DNA of 34,160 nucleotides from Pirellulales bacterium (GCA_035499655.1 DATJYL010000066.1:1-34160); one strand, 5' to 3'. Numbered from the stretch's first letter, positions 24,828 to 32,711 are shown. Translations and numbers: made by a program. The notes: a model not told the origin generated them from the letters alone.

Positions 24828-25589
24828 TTATTTCACTGCTTGCTCGCCGTGCTGGCTGGAAATGATGGTGCCCACCCGTTCACCGCGCACCGCCCGTTCG
24901 ATGTTGCCTTCCTTCTTGAAATTGAACACCACGATGGGCATATTGTGTTCCATGCACTGAGCGATGGCGGTGGGATCCATCACCCGCAAGTTTTGATCTC
25001 GCACCTGGCTGAAGCTCAATTCGCGGTACAACAGCGCGTGGGGATTTTTTTCCGGATCGTCGCTGTACACCCCGTCGACCCGCGTGGCTTTGAGCAGGAC
25101 ATCGGCTTCCAATTCCAAGGCTCGTTGGGCGGCGGCGGTGTCGGTGGTGACAAATGGGCTGCCCGTTCCGGCGGCTAAAATGACAATGCGGCCTTTTTCC
25201 AAATGCCGGCGGGCCCGGCGGCGAATATACGGCTCCGCCACGCCATCCATCCGCACGGCCGAAAGCAGCCGCGTTTCGGCCCCTAAACTTTCCAGCGCGT
25301 CTTGCAGCGCCAGGCCGTTAATGACCGTGGCCAGCATGCCCATGTAATGGGCCGTGGCTTCCTGAATGCTTTCGCCGGCCGCGGCGGTGAACTGTGCACC
25401 GCGCAAAATGTTGCCGCCGCCGATCACAATGGCAATTTCCACGCCCCGCTGCGCCGCCTGATACGTTTGTCGGGCCGTATGGATGACTTCATCCATGCTG
25501 ATGCCGCGTTCGCGGGCGTGGCAAAACGTTTCGCCGGAAAGCTTAAGCACGACACGGCGATAAACGAGAGTGGATGAATCGCTCGACAT
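24828..25589 (-). CDS. pyrH: UMP kinase
   Basis: PyrH (253 aa) phosphorylates UMP to UDP, a hexameric enzyme of the amino-acid kinase fold. Visible motifs: [59 protein letters not shown] with its counterpart [71 protein letters not shown] and [20 protein letters not shown]. Third gene of the translation cluster, separated from tsf by a 118-nt gap that contains an inverted repeat element. Confidence 0.97.
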   Translation of the reverse strand: MSSDSSTLVYRRVVLKLSGETFCHARERGISMDEVIHTARQTYQAAQRGVEIAIVIGGGNILRGAQFTAAAGESIQEATAHYMGMLATVINGLALQDALESLGAETRLLSAVRMDGVAEPYIRRRARRHLEKGRIVILAAGTGSPFVTTDTAAAQRALELEADVLLKATRVDGVYSDDPEKNPHALLYRELSFSQVRDQNLRVMDPTAIAQCMEHNMPIVVFNFKKEGNIERAVRGERVGTIISSQHGEQAVK

Positions 25590-25609
25590 TGCCGACCCGC
25601 AAAGTTTGA

Positions 25610-25705
25610 AAATGTCTGAAAGACGGAATGTCTGAATGCCTAAACGATTAGAATCCTACGGTGGTATCAAATTCATTCAGTCCTTCAAGCATTTAGTCAT
25701 TCGCC
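25610..25705. repeat. Word-pair inverted repeat (GTCTGAATG / CATTCAGTC) between tsf and pyrH
   Basis: The left arm 25610-25647 repeats AATGTCTGAA words. The right arm 25671-25705 (ATTCATTCAGTCC, CATTTAGTCATTC) is broadly its reverse complement. It ends 3 nt from the tsf stop codon and lies within the rpsB-tsf-pyrH-frr operon. Confidence 0.6.
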
Positions 25706-25707
25706 CA

Positions 25708-26535
25708 TCATTTTCCCAGTTCCCAGTGCACTAAACGCTTGATCGTCAGCTTGGCCTCTTTGGCCAGTTGGCCGACAGTTTTCTTTTCGTCTTTCACAAA
25801 CGGCTGCTCCAGCAGCACGCGTTCGCTGTAAAAGTTCCGCAAGCGCCCCTCCACCATTTTGCCGATGATGTTTTCCGGCTTGCCTTCCTGCCGAGCCGCA
25901 GCCGAAAGGATTTCCCGCTCTTTGGCCACCACCGCCGGATCAAGCTCTTCCTTGGTCACGGCCTGCGGACGCATGGCCGCCGTGTGCATGGCGATGTCTT
26001 TGGCGACTTCCGGGTTGCCTCCCTCGAATTCAATCAGCACGCCGCTGGCCCCGTTGTGATGCACGTAACCGCCGCTGAGTCCGTCGAACCGCACAATCCG
26101 AGCCAGGTTGAATACTTCGCGGATTTTGTTGGAAAGGTCATCTTTCTGGTCGCCCAGCGTTTTGCCGGCCCTGTTCGGCGAAGGCTGCTTCCACAAATCT
26201 TCAGGTGTTTTTGCACCGGGTCCCAACGCCAACTGCTGGGCCAAACCGCTGGCCAGCGCCAAGAACTCTTCGTTATTGGCCACGGGCGCGCTTTCGCAGC
26301 GCAGTTCGATCATGGCGCCGACTTTTTTCCCGGCGTCGATAAATTGAGCAATGCGTCCGGAGGAAGTTTCCCTTCCGGAGCGTGATTCCATTGTTTTTTT
26401 GCCTTGCTTGCGCAACCAATCGACGGCGGCCGTTTCATCGCCGCCGGAAAACTCCAGGGCCTGTTTGCACTCCATCATCGGCAAATTGGTTTTATCGCGA
26501 AGCGCCTTCACGGCGGCGGCGGAAACTTCGGGCAT
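25708..26535 (-). CDS. tsf: Elongation factor Ts
   Basis: EF-Ts (275 aa) is the guanine-nucleotide exchange factor of EF-Tu. The N-terminal UBA-type helices (VKALRDKTNLPMMECKQALEFSGGDETAAVDWLRKQGKK) include the conserved MMECKQAL signature, followed by the core domain with IVRFDGLSGGYVHHNGASGVLIEFEGG and the C-terminal EGRLRNFYSERVLLEQPFVKDEKKTV. An ACGGAGTG ribosome binding site precedes the ATG at 26535. It follows rpsB with a strong hairpin in the 122-nt gap. Confidence 0.97.
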   Translation of the reverse strand: MPEVSAAAVKALRDKTNLPMMECKQALEFSGGDETAAVDWLRKQGKKTMESRSGRETSSGRIAQFIDAGKKVGAMIELRCESAPVANNEEFLALASGLAQQLALGPGAKTPEDLWKQPSPNRAGKTLGDQKDDLSNKIREVFNLARIVRFDGLSGGYVHHNGASGVLIEFEGGNPEVAKDIAMHTAAMRPQAVTKEELDPAVVAKEREILSAAARQEGKPENIIGKMVEGRLRNFYSERVLLEQPFVKDEKKTVGQLAKEAKLTIKRLVHWELGK

Positions 26536-26586
26536 TGCGCACTCCGTAGATGCAAGGGGCGAAAGACGAATCTAGGCCAGAACTTT

Positions 26587-26610
26587 TGCTAAACCGCCAG
26601 CGGTTTAGCA
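26587..26610. promoter_or_regulatory. 11-bp perfect hairpin between rpsB and tsf
   Basis: TGCTAAACCGC (26587-26597) pairs with GCGGTTTAGCA (26600-26610) across a 2-nt loop. Neither strand has a T-tract after it. It could be an attenuator, RNA-processing or stability element setting S2:EF-Ts ratios, or just a copy of a dispersed palindrome. Confidence 0.5.
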
Positions 26611-26657
26611 GAAACTAATTGAAACCTTCCATTGCTCCTGAATCGTCAAGCGGCATT

Positions 26658-27431
26658 TTATTCTTCTTCCCCGCCCCCGACACTGGCGGCCGCCATCATG
26701 CCTTCCTGCTTTTGCTGCTTGGCCGTGGCAGCACTGGTTTTTCCTTCCAGCACGGCGTCGGCCAGTTGCTGGAGCACGATTTCAATCGACCGAATGCTGT
26801 CGTCGTTGCCGGGAATGGGCAAATCGATTTTGTCCGGGTCGCAATCGGTATCGATCAGCGCCACGGTCGTGATGCCCAGCTTGTTGGCCTCGCTCACGGC
26901 GTTGTGTTCTTTCTTAGGGTCAATCACCACCAGGCATTCCGGCAGGCGATTCATCGTTCGCATACCGTTCAAATTGCGGAACATTTTGCGAAACTCGCGC
27001 TTCAGCGCCGACTGCATTTTTTTGGAGTACGTGTCGAATTGCTCCGATTTGATTAGTCCCTCCAACTCTTCCAACCGGCTCAACCGATTGCGGATGGTGC
27101 GAAAGTTGGTCAGCGTGCCCCCCAGCCAACGGTCGCTAACCCGGGGCTGATTGCAGCGGACCGCTTCCCGTTCGATCGGCTCGGAAGCCTGGCGCTTGGT
27201 CCCCACAAATAAAATCAAGCTCCCGCCGGCGGCCACTTGCTTCAGATATTTTTTCGCCCGCAATAAGCCGCGAACGGTTTCCTTCACGTCGATAATGTGA
27301 ATCAGATTGCGGCGACCGTAAATGTAGGGCCGCATTTTGGGATTCCAGCGACTGGCTCGATGGCCGAAGTGAACCCCGGCTTCTATTAACTCCTTGGCTG
27401 AGATATTAGGTTTGGCGGTGACCGTGGACAA
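26658..27431 (-). CDS. rpsB: 30S ribosomal protein S2
   Basis: S2 (257 aa with this start) is a small-subunit ribosomal protein. Hallmarks: [36 protein letters not shown] near the N-terminus, [40 protein letters not shown] and [48 protein letters not shown] in pieces. The tail is Ala/Gln-rich, ending GGGEEE. The start is taken as TTG 27431, set by AAGGAG 6 nt upstream; GTG 27452 would place that Shine-Dalgarno inside the gene. It leads the operon rpsB-tsf-pyrH-frr. A promoter candidate at 27630-27658 gives a leader of about 190 nt. Confidence 0.96.
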   Translation of the reverse strand: MSTVTAKPNISAKELIEAGVHFGHRASRWNPKMRPYIYGRRNLIHIIDVKETVRGLLRAKKYLKQVAAGGSLILFVGTKRQASEPIEREAVRCNQPRVSDRWLGGTLTNFRTIRNRLSRLEELEGLIKSEQFDTYSKKMQSALKREFRKMFRNLNGMRTMNRLPECLVVIDPKKEHNAVSEANKLGITTVALIDTDCDPDKIDLPIPGNDDSIRSIEIVLQQLADAVLEGKTSAATAKQQKQEGMMAAASVGGGEEE

Positions 27432-27469
27432 ACAAAACTCCTTACTTGGCACACCGGCTCTGGAAAAGC

Positions 27470-27546
27470 AATTAGCGATTAGCGACTAGCAATTAGCGGA
27501 ACCGGATTCGTTGTCCGGCTAGTTGCTAATTGCTAACCGCTAACGG
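27470..27546. repeat. Word-pair inverted repeat (ATTAGCG / CGCTAAT) in the rpsB leader
   Basis: The left arm 27470-27499 has four words of the type ATTAGCG/ACTAGCA and the right arm 27519-27546 has TTGCTAA/ACCGCTAA words of opposite orientation. The core CGGATTCGTTGTCCGG (27503-27518) forms a CCGGA/TCCGG stem (27502-27506 / 27514-27518). The whole 77 nt can fold into one long hairpin. Confidence 0.8.
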
Positions 27547-27629
27547 CTTTCTCGCCGGCGTTGGGCTAATCGGGCGGTTAAAACTACGATGTTGCGCTTG
27601 GCGGAAACATTCCGCGTGGCAAGCCGTTC

Positions 27630-27658
27630 ATGCTATCAATTGTACCAAGTTGCGTCAA
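27630..27658 (-). promoter_or_regulatory. Candidate sigma70-type promoter for the rpsB operon
   Basis: Read on the minus strand, the -35 box TTGACG (27658-27653, 5/6) and the -10 box TAGCAT (27635-27630, 4/6) are 17 nt apart. Transcription would begin near 27623 and give a leader of about 190 nt. Confidence 0.5.
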
Positions 27659-27839
27659 CCGGGCTAGGCAACGAAACTTCTTTACGCGTTTGGATTTAGT
27701 GCGGACGATGAAGTTTACTTTCCAGCGCCGAAATTACAGCGATTTCCCCCCGACGAATTACGCCCGCCGCAAAAGCGGCTAGAATAATGAGTTCTTGTCG
27801 CCGATGGGCACCCGTTTGCCGAGGTCGCATTCTCTCACG

Positions 27840-28838
27840 ATGGGCCGCATCAAACCAAAATCTGTCCCGCAACTGTTTCGTCTGACTCCGGAATTGGAAA
27901 ACCAAACTCTGGCGGCGGCTTTGCGCCACTGGTTGCCCGATTGTTCCTGGTCGCAGGTGCGCAAGCTGATCGAATCACGCCGAATCATGGTTAGCGGAAA
28001 CGTGTGTGTCGATGCCGGCCGGCGGCTGAAATCGGAAGACGTCGTCAAACTACTTTCGCAACCGGCTGTTGCTCCGCCGCAAGAACACGACGTAAAAGTG
28101 CAATATCTCGATGCCCACGTTGTGGTCGTGGAAAAACCGTCCGGCATGACGACGAATCGCCACCGTGAAGAAACGAATTGGCCTAAGCGGCGGCGGCAAA
28201 TTCAGCCCACGCTGGACGAGCTGCTGCCGCACATCATTACGCAAATTGAAGGCCGGCGCGGCAAACGTGGCGTGCCGCCGCCGGTTCGGGCCGTGCATCG
28301 CATCGACCGCGACACCAGCGGACTGGTCGTTTTCGCTCGCACACATGCGGCTGAGCGAATTCTAGCCCAGCAGTTTCGGCAGCACACCACACAGCGGCGC
28401 TATCTGGCCATTGTCGAAGGCGAGGTGAAAGCCCAAACCATCAGCAGCCATCTGGTGCGCGACCGAGGCGATGGCCGCCGCGGCAGCACCACGCTGCCCG
28501 ATGTCGGCAAATTCGCCACGACGCACGTTCAACCCCTGGAAACAGCCGCCGGCTACACGCTCATTCAATGCCGCCTGGAGACCGGCCGAACGCATCAAAT
28601 TCGCATCCATTTGTCGGAGCGCGGCCATCCGGTCTGCGGCGAAAAAGTGTATCGTCAATCCAAATTCGGCAAGCCTGACGAAGATTCAAGCGGCGCCCCG
28701 CGCTTGGCCCTCCACGCCGCTGAACTCGGCTTCGTTCATCCGGTCACGGGCAAAAACCTGCGATTCCAAGCGCCGCTACCGCGCGACCTGGCCGACTTCT
28801 GGCGGCAACTGAAAAAGAAAGCGGCGGCTTCGAAATGA
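27840..28838 (+). CDS. RluA/RluD-family pseudouridine synthase
   Basis: A 332-aa protein with an N-terminal S4 RNA-binding domain (WSQVRKLIESRRIMVSGNVCVDAGRRLKSEDVVKLL) and the RluA-type catalytic core: VVVEKPSGMTTN, then HRIDRDTSGLVVFARTHAAER with the catalytic aspartate in HRID, then RYLAIVEGEV and RLETGRTHQIRIHLSERGHPVCGEKVY, and LALHAAELGFVHPVTG. It isomerises specific uridines in rRNA or tRNA; the exact site cannot be told. Residues about 100-145 hold an Arg-rich insertion (TNWPKRRRQIQPTLDELLP). ATG 27840 is preferred; ATG 27795 is in frame. Its stop overlaps the next start (ATGA). Confidence 0.9.
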   Translation: MGRIKPKSVPQLFRLTPELENQTLAAALRHWLPDCSWSQVRKLIESRRIMVSGNVCVDAGRRLKSEDVVKLLSQPAVAPPQEHDVKVQYLDAHVVVVEKPSGMTTNRHREETNWPKRRRQIQPTLDELLPHIITQIEGRRGKRGVPPPVRAVHRIDRDTSGLVVFARTHAAERILAQQFRQHTTQRRYLAIVEGEVKAQTISSHLVRDRGDGRRGSTTLPDVGKFATTHVQPLETAAGYTLIQCRLETGRTHQIRIHLSERGHPVCGEKVYRQSKFGKPDEDSSGAPRLALHAAELGFVHPVTGKNLRFQAPLPRDLADFWRQLKKKAAASK

Positions 28839-30742
28839 CCAAGCGCACAATCATCCTCGTGCAGCTACCGATTCCGCCCGTCGGCCCGGAGCCGATCCGC
28901 GGCAACGTGCCGCTGGCGGCCGGTTACATGAAAATGTTCGCCCGGCAGTGTGGATTGGAAGCGCATTATGACATCGATTTGCTTCCCACGATCGAAGCGA
29001 ACGCGCTGGGCGATCAAGCCCTGGTCGAAGCCATTCTCGCCCGACGACCATGGATGGTGGGCTTTACGTGTTATCTGTGGAACATCGAACGGACGCTGTG
29101 GATCGCCCAGCAAATCAAACAGCGCGAGCCCAGCGTGCAAATTCTGATCGGCGGGCCCGAAGTCACGCTCGATAATGCGTGGGTGATCCAGCATCCGGCC
29201 GTCGATTACGCAGCCATTGGCGAAGGGGAGCAAACCTTTGCCGATTTGCTGGCGGCGCTGGTCGAGCATGATGAACCAGCAAAAACAATTCCGGGATTGA
29301 TTTGCACGAGCGTGCTAAACCGCAAGCAAGGGGCAGGCGCGGCGGCGAAAAATGGTAATCATCCTCATTCCCCATTCCCCACTCCGCATTCCCCATTTCC
29401 GTTTCTTCCCCGCCCGCCGCTGCCGCATCTGAACAATATTTCCTCGCCGTACCTGGCCGGCATTCTCGATGCCGCCGACGAGCGAATGCTGCTGCTGGAA
29501 ACCATCCGCGGCTGCATCTTCAAATGCAAGTTCTGTTACTACCCGAAAAGCTACGACGATCTGTATTTTGTGTCTAAGGAGAAAATCGTCGCCAACTTGG
29601 AGCACGCCCGGCGGCGCGGCGCGAAGGAAGTGGTGCTGCTTGACCCCACGCTCAACCAGCGCCGCAACTTTCCCGACTTCTTGCGGCTATTGGCTCGCTG
29701 CAATCCGGGGCGGGGATTCACCTATTTCGGCGAGCTGCGGGCGGAAGGTATCACGCCGCAAGTTGCGGCACTGCTGCACGAAGCCGGCTTTACCGAAGTG
29801 GAAATCGGTCTGCAATCGATCGACCCGTTGGCGATGGAGTTGATGGACCGCCACAACAATTTGCGGTCGTTCGAACGCGGGGCCCGGGCGATGCTCGACC
29901 TGGGCATTAAAGTGAAGGTCGATTTAATCATCGGCCTGCCCGGCGACACGGTCGACTCGGTCCGCCGCGGCATCGAGTACATTCGCACCACCGGCCTGTA
30001 CAGCCAGGTGCAGGTGTTCAACCTGGCGGTTCTCCCCGGCACATCGTTCCGCCAAGAAGCCGAGGCCCTGGGTTTGATTTACCAAAATCGCCCGCCGTAT
30101 TACGTGCTGCAAACACCTACGCTTTCGACCCAACAGATGTACGACCTGATGGCCGAAGCCGAAGATGCGTTCGAAACCGAATTCGACCCGCTGCCGGAGC
30201 CGGCACTTCATAAAGCCGCGACCGTTGGTCGCGCAGCGTTCGGCAAAATCGATTTTTGCCACACAAATCTCGACGAACACACCTCATCACCCGATCACCC
30301 CTACACCTGCTCACACCCACACCTCCGCACTCAAGTCTTCACACTGTGGCTGCAATCCGCTGATTTCCACGCTCAGCGCCAGCGCGCGGCCCAAATCGTC
30401 CAACAAATCTTGTCCGACAACCCCTTCACCACTCTGCAGATTGTGCTGGAGCCAACGGGCGATCTGGCCGAATTGCCGGAGACATTGACGACCTGCTGCT
30501 GCGACGCCATTCTCCGCGCCGCCCTCAAGCAGCCGACTTATCTCGACCGCTTTTACAGCGTGCAGCCGGGCCGCATGAAAGGCGCCAAGCGGCTGATTGT
30601 TGTCCTGCCGGCGGAACTGCAGGAGGCGCTGGGCACCGAACATTCAAGATGGCTCGACGAAATTAGCGCGTTTGCAACCCTCGTGTGGCGCGACCAGCAA
30701 ATGGCAGAAACGATTTCGATTGCTGCTGCACAGCAACGATAA
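28835..30742 (+). CDS. B12-binding radical SAM protein with two low-complexity insertions
   Basis: A 635-aa protein. The N-terminal part (1-160) is a cobalamin-binding Rossmann domain (VGFTCYLWN; LIGGPEVTLDN; YAAIGEGEQTFADLL). The radical SAM cluster motif is C227-x3-C231-x2-C234 (GCIFKCKFCYYPKSYDD), followed by VVLLDPTLN, FGELRAEGITPQ, EIGLQSIDP and KVDLIIGLPGDTVDSVRRGIEY. The C-terminal part has no motif I can name; it may be DUF4080-like. The substrate is unknown. Two low-complexity stretches (residues about 161-195, NGNHPHSPFPTPHSPFPF core; and 481-500, HTSSPDHPYTCSHPHL) look like inserted repeats in frame. It overlaps the preceding gene by 4 nt (ATGA), so coupled translation is likely. 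Confidence 0.88.
   Translation: MTKRTIILVQLPIPPVGPEPIRGNVPLAAGYMKMFARQCGLEAHYDIDLLPTIEANALGDQALVEAILARRPWMVGFTCYLWNIERTLWIAQQIKQREPSVQILIGGPEVTLDNAWVIQHPAVDYAAIGEGEQTFADLLAALVEHDEPAKTIPGLICTSVLNRKQGAGAAAKNGNHPHSPFPTPHSPFPFLPRPPLPHLNNISSPYLAGILDAADERMLLLETIRGCIFKCKFCYYPKSYDDLYFVSKEKIVANLEHARRRGAKEVVLLDPTLNQRRNFPDFLRLLARCNPGRGFTYFGELRAEGITPQVAALLHEAGFTEVEIGLQSIDPLAMELMDRHNNLRSFERGARAMLDLGIKVKVDLIIGLPGDTVDSVRRGIEYIRTTGLYSQVQVFNLAVLPGTSFRQEAEALGLIYQNRPPYYVLQTPTLSTQQMYDLMAEAEDAFETEFDPLPEPALHKAATVGRAAFGKIDFCHTNLDEHTSSPDHPYTCSHPHLRTQVFTLWLQSADFHAQRQRAAQIVQQILSDNPFTTLQIVLEPTGDLAELPETLTTCCCDAILRAALKQPTYLDRFYSVQPGRMKGAKRLIVVLPAELQEALGTEHSRWLDEISAFATLVWRDQQMAETISIAAAQQR
29316..29412 (+). repeat. In-frame repeat insertion (CATTCCC words) inside the radical SAM gene
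   Basis: It begins with the GCTAAACCGCAAGC motif (about 29317-29330), followed by four to five degenerate CATTCCC/CACTCCG words (29360-29405). It lies between the B12-binding and radical SAM domains and adds roughly 32 residues without breaking the frame. Confidence 0.6.
30278..30335 (+). repeat. In-frame CAC-rich repeat (TCACCCG / ACACCTC words) in the radical SAM gene
   Basis: Degenerate ATCACCC and CACACC words encode the His/Pro/Ser-rich segment near residues 481-500. Its composition is unlike the surrounding coding sequence. Confidence 0.5.
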
Positions 30743-30757
30743 ACCCGTCCGGCAAGT

Positions 30758-31087
30758 TCAATCGCGCGGTCCAATTTCCGGCGGCGGAGGCAGTGGCTTT
30801 CCTCTGATCCAGTACCAAAACAAACCGATCGGCAGCACCACGATATTAAGGACCATGCCGGCCCCCATCACGGCCAATAGCCACACCATCTCCGCGACCG
30901 CCTTCACCTTGCCGGTGGAACGCTCTGCACCGTCTGGATGGCGCTTGCGCTGAATCCAGGCAACCAACAGAACAATCGCCGCCAGCGGGAGCAATAAAAT
31001 GCCCAGCACAACCGCCACGCAAAACAGTGCAAATAGCGCTACCTGGGCTAGAAACGAATTCTTCGAATGTTGAACTTGACTGTGCAT
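30758..31087 (-). CDS. Small two-helix membrane protein, function unknown
   Basis: A 109-aa protein with two strong hydrophobic segments: about 13-40 (LFALFCVAVVLGILLLPLAAIVLLVAWI) and about 62-85 (VWLLAVMGAGMVLNIVVLPIGLFWYWI), joined by a basic loop (QRKRHPDGAERSTGKVKA). The tail is Pro-rich (GKPLPPPPEIGPRD). I do not recognise the family. ATG 31087 is used; TTG 31093 is in frame. It lies 70 nt downstream of tRNA-Gln on the same strand and is convergent with the radical SAM gene. Confidence 0.7.
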   Translation of the reverse strand: MHSQVQHSKNSFLAQVALFALFCVAVVLGILLLPLAAIVLLVAWIQRKRHPDGAERSTGKVKAVAEMVWLLAVMGAGMVLNIVVLPIGLFWYWIRGKPLPPPPEIGPRD

Positions 31088-31157
31088 AAGCAACCGAGCA
31101 CGATCGCCCGGGCGGCAATCGAGCGCAGGACGGTAGTCGTGCCGCTAAGCTATCCAG

Positions 31158-31228
31158 CTACCGGGCAAGGATTCGAACCTTGAATGAGGGAGCCAAAGTC
31201 CCTAGTGTTACCGTTACACCACCCGGTA
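31158..31228 (-). tRNA. tRNA-Gln (anticodon UUG)
   Basis: Read on the minus strand, a complete 71-nt cloverleaf is seen. The acceptor stem is TACCGGG/CCCGGTA (7 bp perfect), the D-stem GTGT/ACAC, the anticodon stem AGGGA/TCCCT with loop CTTTGGC and anticodon TTG. The T-stem is CAAGG/CCTTG with loop TTCGAAT. The discriminator base is G. The CCA end is not encoded. It lies between the small membrane protein and rex. Confidence 0.97.
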
Positions 31229-31250
31229 GTTTCGCGTTGCCCCTTTGTTT

Positions 31251-31286
31251 CTCCCTCTCCCTTTGGGAGAGGGTTGGGGTGAGGGG
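31251..31286. repeat. CCCTCTCCC-TTT-GGGAGAGGG hairpin with GGGGTGAGGGG tail
   Basis: A perfect 9-bp stem (31253-31261 / 31265-31273) with a TTT loop is followed by TTGGGGTGAGGGG. I recall this element as a REP-like sequence dispersed in many bacterial genomes. It sits between tRNA-Gln and rex with no T-tract. Confidence 0.7.
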
Positions 31287-31427
31287 CCAGCCGCTCGCCG
31301 ACAAGTTTAACCGTTGTGCCGCTTCATGGACAAGGCGCACTGCCCACGGGTCAGGTTCGCGGCAGAAGCAGCCAGATAAGGCTTCGCGCTTCTGAGAAAT
31401 GCGGCGATCTCCGGAGTCCCACAGCAA

Positions 31428-32111
31428 TTACTCGTCGGCAGAGCCCGTTTCGCCGCGGTTGACGACGGCGAACGAAAGCTGCTCCAGCTCCATCGCCAAA
31501 TCGACCCCTACCAGGCTGACGGTCTCCGGCAACACCAGTGTGACCGGGGCAAAGTTCACCACTCCCTCCACGCCGGCGGCCACGAGCTTGTCGGCCACGC
31601 CTTGGGCGGCGGTGGCTGGGACCACAACCATCCCCAGCTTGATCCTTTGCTGACGAACCACTTCGGTGAGTTTGTCGAGATGGTAAATGGGCACGCCTTC
31701 AATCGATTCGCCCACGCGGCCCGGATCGACGTCAAATGCCGCCACGATTCGAAAATTCTGCAGGCCAAATCCTTTGTAGCCCAACAGCGCCCGGCCCAGG
31801 TTGCCGACCCCCACCATCGCCACGGGCCAAATGCGGTCGGTCCCCAAGATGCGGCGAACGGCATCGATCAATTCCTGGCAGCGGTAACCGATGCCCGGAT
31901 AGCCGAAATGCCCAAAATACGCCAAATCTTTCCGCACTTGGGCGTCGGTAAAGCCCAGCAAGTTTCCCAAATGGCTGGAGCTGGTGGTTTGATGTCCATC
32001 GCGCAATAGCCTGTGCAGTTCGCGCAGATACAGGCTCAGCCGGTTCACAACCGCCTTGGGAACGGGACCCTCCGAATCTGACAAGGTTTTAGATTTGGGC
32101 TGGCTCATCAT
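31428..32111 (-). CDS. rex: Redox-sensing transcriptional repressor Rex
   Basis: Rex (227 aa) represses fermentation and respiration genes and is released from DNA when NADH rises. The N-terminal winged helix (VNRLSLYLRELHRLL ... SSHLGNLLGFTDAQVRKDLAYFGHFGYPGIGY) is characteristic, followed by the Rossmann NAD(H) domain (VAMVGVGNLGRALLGYKGF; VAAFDVDPGRVGESIEGVPIYHLDKL; VVPATAAQGVADKLVAAGVEGVVNFAPV). Length is normal. Starts at ATG 32111 or 32108; no clear ribosome binding site. A small palindrome ATTACTGTAAT (32160-32170) lies about 50 nt upstream but does not match the TTGTGAA-type Rex operator. Targets are not evident in this window. Confidence 0.94.
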   Translation of the reverse strand: MMSQPKSKTLSDSEGPVPKAVVNRLSLYLRELHRLLRDGHQTTSSSHLGNLLGFTDAQVRKDLAYFGHFGYPGIGYRCQELIDAVRRILGTDRIWPVAMVGVGNLGRALLGYKGFGLQNFRIVAAFDVDPGRVGESIEGVPIYHLDKLTEVVRQQRIKLGMVVVPATAAQGVADKLVAAGVEGVVNFAPVTLVLPETVSLVGVDLAMELEQLSFAVVNRGETGSADE

Positions 32112-32711
32112 GCGGGCGGTACGTCATTAAGAACGGAAATTGCCGCCGGAGGCAGCGGGATTACTGTAATTCAGCGGTTTCGCGACGGCAAGTCTGAGGC
32201 TGGGCGGCCATTTTGCGGCCCGATTGATTTGCGGTGTCTGCAAACACCCCTCTCCGGGCCTAAAAAACGACCAAAGGCATGTCGCGCGTTTGGAATTGGT
32301 CCGCTCCCGACATCAGAAACTCTCTCCTGGTCGGCTGGCACGTAACTCCATTAGCCCCGAAAGATATTTAGCCCTTACAGTTGGAAAAGCCGTTCAATTG
32401 GGCACAACGGGACGTTGCTAGCACAACCCATGAAGTCGCCATGAACCTACACTATTTCCTCAAATTGGCCAGGACTTGCGGCCAGCTAGCTCATCGTAAT
32501 CCATTTAGATTGACGATATTTCGAGCTAATAAGGCATTAGGACGTAACTCTGCGTCGTTTGCGAACACAATCCTTTTTTCGTCATCTACGAAATATGGGA
32601 TGGATAGCTAATGCGGCACGATTGTATCGTCCGATGAAAACCGTTGACGGGCGCTCTCCGTCTCGACCAGACAACATACCGCTCAAGGCGACTTACCAAG
32701 GGAGTAAAGCG
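32112..32711. other. 600-nt divergent region between rex and the YTV repeat gene
   Basis: I see no gene here. The sequence is more AT-rich than the coding regions, especially 32400-32640. It contains a small palindrome (32160-32170) and TTGACG boxes (about 32519-32524 and 32644-32649), but neither has a well-spaced -10 box. Two short open frames (32224-32421 and 32381-32611) have no ribosome binding site or coding bias. A strong promoter for the downstream surface protein is expected but was not located. Confidence 0.4.

Larger units (their letters stand above)
27432..27839. other. 408-nt divergent region between rpsB and the pseudouridine synthase
   Basis: It holds the rpsB promoter candidate (27630-27658), the rpsB leader, and the TTAGCGA-type inverted repeat (27470-27546). 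I see no gene and no convincing promoter for the plus-strand gene. Confidence 0.5.

Noticed and set aside
27432-27452. GTG 27452 as rpsB start
   Set aside because: The AAGGAG Shine-Dalgarno lies downstream of it and correctly in front of TTG 27431.
32160-32170. ATTACTGTAAT as a Rex operator
   Set aside because: It is palindromic and near rex but does not match the TTGTGAA-N4-TTCACAA-type consensus. A short palindrome in AT-rich DNA is weak evidence.
32224-32611. Two small open frames between rex and the YTV gene
   Set aside because: No ribosome binding site, no codon bias and no recognisable features.
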